64,000 nt of DNA. Source: Amphiura filiformis (lineage: Eukaryota > Echinodermata > Ophiuroidea > Amphilepidida > Amphiuridae). Positions 57,103 through 64,000 of the stretch are shown here, piece after piece (position 1 is the stretch's first letter; every line of letters starts with the position of its first letter). The notes under the pieces were generated by a model, which ran no database searches, was not told the origin of the DNA, and saw only the letters and a program-made list of their open reading frames with translations. The stretch covers positions 44,117,099-44,181,098 of the forward strand of contig NC_092640.1 in NCBI RefSeq assembly GCF_039555335.1. Reading direction: 5' to 3'. The translations under genes were made by a program, and so were the position numbers.

Positions 57103-57250
57103 GTTACAGGTCGATAGTCTTAAGGTCATTAGTCCAAAAACCCAGTAATTTTGTTCTATACCCTAAACCTAACCCCAACCATAACCATAAACCTCGCCCT
57201 AACCTCTAACCTAAGATTTAACCTAAACCTAGCCCTATAACCCCAAGCCT
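57103..57250. repeat. Dispersed repeat with CCCTAA-like stretch
   Basis: ttacaggtcgatagtcttaa, then aaaacccagtaatttt, then a run of ccctaaacc/cctaacc variants. It is the same family as the sequence right after copy 2 (22769-22935). Confidence 0.7.
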
Positions 57251-57614
57251 TACATAACCCGGACTCTCTGAATCCTGCCCTATAACTCATGCACATCACC
57301 CATGCACACATTCCACTCCACAACCCTTAAACACACACCCCTACCTCACATACCCCGCAGCACCCACATCAACAAATCCACACTCCATCGACTCAAACAC
57401 ACTCCTATCCCCAAATACACCCACTCTGCTCTAACTCTACTAATAACTCGCCACTAAAAACTCATAAAATAATTAAACATGATGAAACACGGAATTTTAC
57501 TGTCGTTTTAAACAAACATCTTTGTCCTTCCCACTCACTGATTTAGATCGGGTGATTTATAGTTCAATAGATCTTCAATCTCCAATTTCTGAGCAATTTG
57601 ATTGCTCGACCCCT

Positions 57615-58126
57615 TAAGCCAAAGAATTAAGGTACCAGTTGTGTTCATCCCTGTATATCGTAAATAAAGACATATATGTCAAAATTAAAACAAGCAGCCA
57701 AATACCTGTACTCTTTAGCGCTGATTTTTAAGACCATTTTGTTGAAATTAGTTGAGAATTAAAGAAACGGTGATCTAAAACCTAATGAAGAAACAAAATC
57801 AAAAGTTGCACTTTTGTGTTCTAATCAATGAAAACACGAGGCTAGTTTTAACGTGCTTATAGAAGCTCGGCGCTCGGTTGTTCGCGAACGCTTTGTGTAC
57901 AAATCAATGAGGCATGTATATGGAGCTAACTGCAACTTTTAAATTGGCATCTTCCTTGTGTTTTTGGATCGTAGCGTCTTTATTTCTTGAACAATTTCAA
58001 CGAATAAGGTCTTAAATTCGAGCTAAAAGATGCAGCTATTGGCTGCTGGTTCCAATTATGACATATCTGTCTTTGTTTAGGATATACAAGGGGTGAACGT
58101 AACTGGTACCTTAATTTTTTGGCTTA
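57615..58126. mobile_element. Foldback element with long inverted arms
   Basis: The left arm reads taagccaaagaattaaggta, then ccagt, then atccctgtatatc, then aaagacatatatgtca. The right arm holds the complement (tgacatatctgtcttt, then ggtaccttaattttttggct). Similarity extends about 200 bp on each side with moderate divergence. No coding capacity. Confidence 0.8.
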
Positions 58127-58654
58127 CTTTAAAGACATGTCTATACAGTTCAGGTATAAATATACAAGTCAAATGAATGAATGATCAATATTTTTCAACC
58201 ACTAAATAACATTCTGTTTAGAAACACTGAGGAACTTGCAGTCACAATACAATACACTACAATACAGTCACTGAATTAACATACCTCAGGCATTCAATAT
58301 CCTTTTTGGAGATCCAGACTCAGGGTTGCCAAACATTTTCAGTCAGAATTTCGGGTCAAATCATCGGTAAATCGCCCAATTTTTCTCTTATAAAACCATT
58401 GTTTTTCTAGAAAGCTACCGGAAGTCACAGGAGTCAATGTTGAAAAGTAGCTCAATTTTTTTCCTTAACCCTAGAACTACGAAGGGGGTTGTACCACCCC
58501 CTAAAAATGTTTATCCGTCATAAAAAAAAAAAACCCCGCTCATTTAGGTGTTGGTGAGGCCCCAATGATTTTAATTTTGCTATTGTGAAATTATTCCAAG
58601 AGCTACTGACGTTTTACTTGTAAGTTAGTTGAAAATAGTTATTTCCTTTTATAC

Positions 58655-58789
58655 AAATTCAAAGTATAGACCTCTGGAAAAGGCAACCGTTACTACTAGT
58701 TTCACAGCATACCCTCACTTACGATCATTGGGTATACTGTGAAACTAGTAGTAACGGTTGCCTTTTCCAGAGGTCTATACTTTGAATTT
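58655..58789. repeat. Near-perfect hairpin, 60-bp arms, 15-bp loop
   Basis: The arms 58655-58714 and 58730-58789 are complementary with a single mismatch (cagcata against tatactg). They include aaattcaaagtatagacctc and ggcaaccgttactactagtt. Such similarity implies a very recent origin or active correction of the arms. No target duplication was noticed at the borders. Confidence 0.95.
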
Positions 58790-59111
58790 GTTTCTACGCT
58801 CACCTGTAATGGGTTTGAGCACTTTTAATTCCAAAGTTAGTCACCTGAAAAATAATACTTATATTTCCTTTTATATTTAGGAAAAAAATTGGGTGACCGC
58901 TAGTAAATGTAATAAGAAACAAGCAGCGTGTTTATAGTGGGAGCAGCTCTACGGTACATTGGCTTATAAATTTTATCTGGTCAGAAATTATCCGGAAACG
59001 TGCCCACTATAAACACTAGCCGTAACGGGTATGTAACGTATGATATCCTTCTCAATCGAAGGGATATTGGCGTAATATATTTGCACTTTAAACACACGAG
59101 GATAGATTGTG

Positions 59112-59346
59112 CAGGCCCGTACGCAGGATTTCATTTGGGGGTGCTGATTTTGAAAAAGTGGACCTTTTTCCAAGGGGGGCGATTTTGTGAAAAGTGGACC
59201 AAATTTTGACCTTTTTTGTCCAAAAAAGCGTAAAAAACCCATTTTTTGCTCGCTACGCTCGCAAATTCTGAAATTTTGGGACTTTTTGTACACTTTGCCA
59301 GATTTGGGGGGTGCTCCGCACCCCCACCACCCTGCGTACGGGCCTG
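59112..59346. mobile_element. 235-bp hAT MITE
   Basis: Perfect 16-bp inverted ends CAGGCCCGTACGCAGG and an exact 8-bp duplication AGATTGTG (59104-59111, 59347-59354) define a hAT-superfamily MITE. The interior is non-coding and contains gctcgctacgctcgc. Intact ends and exact target copies point to a recent insertion. Confidence 0.95.
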
Positions 59347-59482
59347 AGATTGTGTACTGTATTACCAGAAGTAGCAGCCTCGAGTCATTGTTTTGCTAAC
59401 AATGAACACCTTTTCCTCAGAAAAAAGTGGGTTTTCAGGAAAATATAGCCTTTTAGCTACAATATGAGACAAAAATCACATA

Positions 59483-59689
59483 CCGTAAACGTTCTCCTAA
59501 TGGCTCCTTTGCCTTGGGGTAAATTTCATGTGCAAATAGAAAGCTCCCTCCTCTGAAATCCCAACAAGAATTAACGTTCCGTGCCCTTATTTGCTGGTGG
59601 GAATTTTACGGGAAGGCACTTTTAAGGTTGTGCCTAAAATTCCACTTATGTCAAGGGAGCCCATAGCGACATTAGGCGAACGTTTACGG
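59483..59689. mobile_element. 207-bp TA-flanked MITE
   Basis: Inverted ends CCGTAAACGTTC(T/G)CCTAATG of about 21 bp are flanked by TA on both sides (59481-59482, 59690-59691). It is of Tc1/mariner type by target, and possibly related to the MITE at 17515 by its CCGTAAA terminus. Confidence 0.8.
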
Positions 59690-59839
59690 TACTTGACATA
59701 AATTGTAGGATTTTGACAATATGGGTGAGCTTGCTTGCAATTGCCTAGATAATTAACTTACCGTTTAATCAGCTCGTAATCGGCGGGAATAAGCCCAATC
59801 GGCATTAGAAGTTTGCAATGCATTGTGGGACAGTTTTTG

Positions 59840-60072
59840 CAGTTTTAGGACACTTTGTCCTTTGACCTATCGGGAAAATTGCTGTAATTATTAATAATTT
59901 ATTTATTATTGTCATAATGTTATCATTAAAAATATTTAAATAATTAATTCATTTAATAATAATGTTTTTTAAGTTTTTTTTATTCTAGTAACAAGTTTTT
60001 AATTATATTTTGTACGCACAAAACCCGAATTTTCCAGATAGGTCAAAGGGCAAAGTGTCCTAAAAAAACCGG
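59840..60072. mobile_element. Inverted-repeat element
   Basis: ttaggacactttgtcctttg, then acctatcgggaaaatt, on the left is matched by complement at 60028-60065 with few mismatches. The A+T-rich centre is unique. No clear target duplication. Confidence 0.7.
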
Positions 60073-60254
60073 AAGTTACAATAGCGATTTGGCTTATTGT
60101 TAGGCCTTTACCAATACGCCGAAAAGTAGACCCACGTTAAAGAGTGACATAGTTGACCTATTTGGTCTATATTGTGCGTGTTAAAGAAAATAGGAAACGT
60201 ATAGGACTTCTGGCGAGATGTCACAATTTTCGAAACAAAATATATAGATATTAA

Positions 60255-60600
60255 TAATACCGTGTACTTTAGTACAGTGATAGTGCCCTCTGTTGGTTCA
60301 GCTATAAACCAATAATATTTGACATCATAGAATATGAAAACTATTATCTTTATTAGTTAAAAATCGAAGTGAGGTATGGGGGTGGCTGGGGGTAGCTACG
60401 GAGCGTTAAAAAAAAGAACCACTAACCGCGAAATGTGAATATCCAACTAGTTTGCCCCGCAGGGCTACAAAGAAGCACTAACCGCGAAATATTGATATCC
60501 AAACAAGCTTAAACTATAAATTAGCCCCCGAAAGAGGGCAAGGCTTGAAGAATTAGGGAAATTATGGTGTAAAAAGTAAAAGAAAAAAGGCACCCAGTAC
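60255..60600. repeat. Direct repeat, left copy
   Basis: tgccctctgttggtt, then tttattagttaaaaatcgaa, then gtgaggtatggg, then aagaaccactaaccgcgaaa, then ccaactagtttgccccgcag, then cttaaactataaattagccc match 60690-61235. The right copy contains an RTE-type LINE fragment. Confidence 0.85.
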
Positions 60601-60817
60601 ACACATATGTACACGTCACACATTGTGTCCATACGGGTCGTATGGGCACGGTAAATGCCGTGCTGGGATGGATACTCTGTATTACAGTTATGGCGCCCTC
60701 TGTTGGTTAAAATTCACTTTAGTACGTATTTTTAAATATTGATACCATAGAATATGGAAACTATCATTTTTATTAGTTAAAAATCGAAGTGAGGTATGGG
60801 ACTGGCTGGGGGTGTCT

Positions 60818-61068
60818 CACCTCACCTCACCAGGCTGTGTTTGACCATTGTTGGACGTAGCCCTCGTCATGATTCTTCCACTGTTCTCTGTCTCTTGCAT
60901 TTCTTGTCCATGTAGGTCCCATGTAGGCAGTAATGTCATCACGCCACCTCCTCTTCTGTCTTCCTCTAGATCTTTTCCCTGTTCTTGGTTGTCATTCTGT
61001 AAGCCGTTTAGTCCATCTATTATCTTCCCTTCGTGCAAGGTGACCTGCCCATCTCCATTTCGCTTCTT
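60818..61068 (-). mobile_element. RTE-type LINE 3' fragment with 11-bp target duplication
   Basis: The minus strand encodes the end of an RTE-like ORF: AKWRWAGHLARREDNRWTKR, then RTGKRSRGRQKRRWRDDI, then DREQW. It is severely 5' truncated. TGGGGGTGTCT on both sides (60807-60817, 61069-61079) is an exact 11-bp duplication, and the left direct-repeat copy (60390-60420) shows the uninterrupted state. A stop interrupts the frame near the conserved LTEW position. Confidence 0.88.
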
Positions 61069-61261
61069 TGGGGGTGTCTATGGAACGTTAAAAAAAGAAC
61101 CACTAACCGCGAAATGTGGATATCCAACTAGTTTGCCCCGCAGGTCAACAAAGAAGCACTAACCGCGAAATATTGATATCCAACAAGCTTAAACTATAAA
61201 TTAGCCCCCGAAAGAGGGCTTGAAGAATGAGGGATATTATCGGGTAAAAGAAAAAAGTAGA

Positions 61262-61376
61262 GTTAGGGTTAGGGGTTAGGGTTAGGGTTAGGATTAGGGT
61301 TAGGGTTAGGTTTAGGGTTAGGTTTAGGGTTAGGGTTTAGGGTTAGGGTTTAGGGTTAGGGTTTAGGGTTAGAGTT
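61262..61376. repeat. Interstitial telomere-like (TTAGGG)n array
   Basis: About nineteen units of ttaggg with variants tttaggg and ttagggg over 115 bp. It lies between unique and transposon sequence with an intact gene beyond, so it is interstitial. Mixed variants indicate some age. Confidence 0.92.
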
Positions 61377-61479
61377 ATTAATTATGTTACAAATTTAAAA
61401 TACGTACTACGTATTTTGACAACGGGGTACAGTATGTCCATCCCAGCACGGCATTTACCGTGCCCATACGACCCGTGAG

Positions 61480-61813
61480 AACACACACCCCCGTGCATTA
61501 CAATTACTTCCGAGGACCTGAAAAAAAGTCCAAATGTGTGTCTGTGCGTTGTCATGTCAAGTGCTCAAGAAGACGGTAATACTGAACAAAATCCTCGGTA
61601 AGAAAAAAGTCCTCGGTGTGTCGGTGTGTTGTTATGTCGGAGTCCTCGGAAGTATTTGTAATGCACACGCAATGTGTTATGTGTACATTATGCGTGTATC
61701 GGGTTCGGGTTAAATGGTCTAGATTTATTGCGAGGGCATTGAGCAGGAAAATGTGCATATGTAATCGGTTTTATACTGTTATCTGAATTATTGCACAGCC
61801 CCTCAAAGAATTG
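61480..61813. other. Spacer before copy 4
   Basis: Repeated words agtcctcgg, tcctcggtgtgtc and tgttatgtc at 61500-61650 indicate small degenerate repeats. No gene recognised. Confidence 0.45.
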
Positions 61814-61913
61814 TGTCCTGATTGATGATGATGTTTGCGATCCTGGAGTGTGGACTGGGTGAAATTTGTACATAAATCCTGGTTGTAATACCTTACATGT
61901 ACTACACTTCAAC
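61814..61913 (+). promoter_or_regulatory. 5' flank of copy 4, block shared with copy 2
   Basis: tcctgattgatgatgatgtt and gaaatttgtacataaatcct lie in the same order as before copy 2, but closer to the ATG, with about 60 bp fewer bases in between. This is the best candidate for a shared promoter or 5' UTR; the start site itself is unknown. Confidence 0.5.
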
Positions 61914-62145
61914 ATGGCTGCACCAATCTTCCAACAGAAAACCCCATTGCAACCATTATACTGTAACCATGACTGCTACTGGGTAGCTATCAAAGAATAT
62001 TATCAACAAACACGACGTCAGGAAATTCAAGCAAAATGGACAGAGGAAGAATTTGACTCATATGTAGTGAAGGTTTTATCTGAAAAGTTTGGTGATAAAC
62101 TTGATGATCAGCCATTACGTGTGCTTGGTGTGGGCAGTGGTGAAG
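61914..62145 (+). CDS. HNMT-like: HNMT-like methyltransferase copy 4, exon 1
   Basis: The exon begins at ATG in cttcaacATGG and ends at GAAG|gtaagg, 77 codons plus one base, as in copy 2. It encodes FQQKTPLQPLYCNHDCYWVA, then KEYYQQTRRQEIQAKWTEEE, then LRVLGVGSGEG. The glycine loop has Gly where copies 2 and 3 have Ser. Protein identity with copy 2 is high (about 90 percent by eye), so this pair is the closest in the window. Exons 2 and 3 should follow to the right of the window. The Glu28 site again lacks the acidic residue. Confidence 0.93.
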
Positions 62146-62976
62146 GTAAGGCCAAATGGAAATATTATGATCTTCTTTTATGTATTCATTTTTGAGAATG
62201 GTCTATACAATTAAATAGGTAACATAAATTGCAAAAAATTCAGGCGCGTATACATAACTTCAGCAACCGGGCCGGGGGGGGGTAGCTATTGAAGACTCAA
62301 TGGTCAAATATGGTTCAAATTGGAACAAATTCGATTAATTTCGTCAAAATTACACGCACATAGGAGTATTCTCTTTTTCTCTGTTTAAAAAGGGCTGTAT
62401 ACGCTGTTAAAATGCTTAAAATCAAAGGGCTTAAAATCATGTCCTCCACTCCTCGCTGGCTTGGTCCCACTCGCACCTGTTTTTGTTTTTTCTTCAACAT
62501 GTTTAGTTCCTTTTTGTTAAGGTTAGAATAATTGTTTGAGAGAGATTATTTTGAGACCCTGAAATGTTGCGTAGTCCCTGGTCAAGGGTAAAGGTTACAC
62601 AGAGTAATTTAAGTTACACATAATACAGTAGCAAGTCATTTGAGTATGAAACCCGAAAATCTGAAGTACCCCGGCCCGGCCCGGCTCGATTCGGACCGAA
62701 ACCAAATTGGATTTAACAAATTCAAAATTTAGGGGTCGGGACGAATCGGGGAATATATCAACGGGTTATGCCGGATCGGTGCGAATTCTCACCGAGTTGA
62801 AACGGATCGCGGTTCTTTTCTTCCGGTTCAGTGTCAGCAAAAGATAATGAATGTATTATTGTTTAATATTAAATAAACAATACAAAAGTACAGATACATC
62901 CGCATGTGAGAACCGAATGAGAATACAAAACACTATACAATAACACAGTACATTGATGGCGCAAATGGAAGTATGG

Positions 62977-63007
<31 letters not shown>

Positions 63008-64000
63008 CCCTTTAGTTGACTTTTGCGTATTCAGAATGCAATTTGGTGTGTATGATGTACTCTCAGGTTCCAAAATAATACTGTGCAAATGTTGCTATCC
63101 GATCCCTTCACTCACAAGTAGTTTTTGAACTTTGAATTAAAATGAGGCAAGATAGCAGACAGGTTAATTCATAGGCTTTTGGTTAATCAGTATTAACGCG
63201 TAGGCCTTCTTAGCAAAATAGAGCAACATCTGTTTTGATATCAGCCATACTCGAGCATTTTGTAGGATAACCAACCAAGTATGTGACTGTAGTATTATGT
63301 TATAATAATTTGGGCAGGAAATCCCATTTATAGGTACATTATGTATATAATGTGCGATCGCTGCCATGAAGAAATTGACGAGTGTCAATTTCTTACACAC
63401 ACCAAAATTAACATATATTTAATTCCATCCAACTGCGGAACTTGTAATCGACATAAGTTTGCTAATTTCCATGAAACCGACATACATGTCTCTTAAGGTG
63501 GTACTACACCCCTTGATAAATTTGTGATTATTTTTGCATTTTTCTTAAAAAATAATAACACACTGGTAACAAAAGTTATGTATACAGGTAACACAACTTC
63601 TAAGTTCCCCCCTAATACTTTTTTAAATAAGTCGAAAAATATTTTAAGAAATGTAAAAATGTAAAAAGATATATATAGCCCTGTTTGCTTTACCCCTGTT
63701 GGCCAATTAATATCGTCACACATCATTGCGTTCAGTCACAATGGCTAATTATGTAAGAAAAGAGACCGTTTTAAAAGTTGCACCTGAGCCCATAGCACAA
63801 GTTCTAAGTTCCCCCTAAATACTTTTTCAAATAAATCGAAAAATATTTGACGAAATGCAAACTTGAAAAAAAAACCATGTGTAGCCTTATTTGTTTGACA
63901 CCTATGGAACAAATTATAGCGTCACACGTCATTGCGGTCAATCACAATGGTTCATTATGTAAAAAGACCGTTTTAAACTGTGTAAAAAGTTGCATCTAAG
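62146..64000 (+). other. Start of intron 1 of copy 4
   Basis: The left part shares blocks with copy 2 intron 1 (62420-62630). A (GA)n run lies at 62975-63007, directly followed by a fragment of MITE family F (63025-63110, tattcagaatgcaatttggt then ctgtgcaaatgtt). A TTAA-flanked repeat starts at 63497. No exon 2 is seen before the window ends. Confidence 0.75.
63497..64000. mobile_element. TTAA-adjacent element, right end outside window
   Basis: It begins GGTGGTACTACACCCCTTG after TTAA (63493-63496). Two diverged units of about 200 bp follow, sharing ttctaagttcccccctaata, tcgaaaaatattt, cgtcacacatcattgcg and agaccgttttaaa. The first bases resemble the ends of the element at 26753-28459. The other terminus is not in the window. 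Confidence 0.55.

Larger units (their letters stand above)
60633..61479. mobile_element. Composite element with 39-bp inverted ends
   Basis: cgggtcgtatgggcacggta, then aatgccgtgctgggatgga, at 60636-60674 is exactly complementary to 61438-61476. Inside the boundaries lie the right copy of a direct repeat, an RTE fragment, and a telomere-like array. A palindromic core (gcacggtaaatgccgtgc) sits in each end. The class is unknown. Confidence 0.65.

Noticed and set aside
61262-61376. True chromosome end
   Set aside because: The array is short, mixed in sequence and followed by an intact gene exon.

Overview
This is animal nuclear DNA: A+T-rich, intron-bearing, and dominated by LINEs, SINEs, DNA transposons, foldback elements, minisatellites and microsatellites. 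The only convincing host genes are four head-to-tail, plus-strand copies of a histamine N-methyltransferase-like (HNMT-like) gene. Tandem HNMT-like genes, Penelope-like, Tx1/L1-like, RTE-like and CR1/L2-like retroelements, hAT/Harbinger/mariner MITEs, and a strong excess of the octamer TAGGCCTA together suggest a marine invertebrate deuterostome, most likely an echinoderm or hemichordate. This is inference; the species cannot be fixed from the sequence alone.

Gene layout. Each complete copy has three coding exons with phase-1 introns, and exon lengths summing to a multiple of three. Copy 1 shows exons 2 and 3 (6223-6543, 9520-9932); its exon 1 is not found in the window. Copy 2 is complete (16062-16293, 20662-20982, 22359-22768; 320 residues). 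Copy 3 is complete (28719-28947, 45492-45809, 46685-47091; 317 residues) but has a 16.5-kb first intron full of transposons. Copy 4 shows exon 1 only (61914-62145) and runs off the right edge. Exon 1 encodes the N-terminal substrate cap and the start of the methyltransferase fold (LGVGS.EG), exon 2 the central fold (IEPSTERISKY, WHNQTF, EPGGI), and exon 3 the C-terminal part ending in LVISK.

Region by region. 1-6.2 kb: dispersed repeats, a composite repeat with a 36-bp perfect palindrome, and a Harbinger-like MITE. 6.2-9.9 kb: copy 1, with minisatellites and a hAT MITE in intron 2. 9.9-16 kb: a minisatellite-cored element, a duplicated 600-bp block, module sequences that recur 3' of copies 2 and 3, and a broken LINE. 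16-22.8 kb: copy 2, with SINEs, a Penelope-like remnant carrying a nested MITE, and a foldback MITE missing from the matching site in copy 1. 22.8-28.5 kb: 3' modules including a 34-bp tandem array, a LINE remnant and a TTAA-flanked element. 28.7-47.1 kb: copy 3; intron 1 holds a minisatellite element with nuclear-receptor-like DR1 motifs, an L1/Tx1-like LINE split by a Harbinger-like element, a mariner remnant, a satellite-like patch, and a LINE nested in a hAT element. 47-61.8 kb: foldback elements, the second 34-bp array, MITEs, and a composite repeat with telomere-like DNA and an RTE fragment. 61.9-64 kb: start of copy 4.

The four genes look like products of repeated tandem duplication. 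Exons, intron fragments, one 5' block and 3' modules are all shared between copies, and later insertions make the units differ in size. Two of the three residues that bind histamine in human HNMT are replaced in every copy where they can be read, so the substrate may not be histamine.
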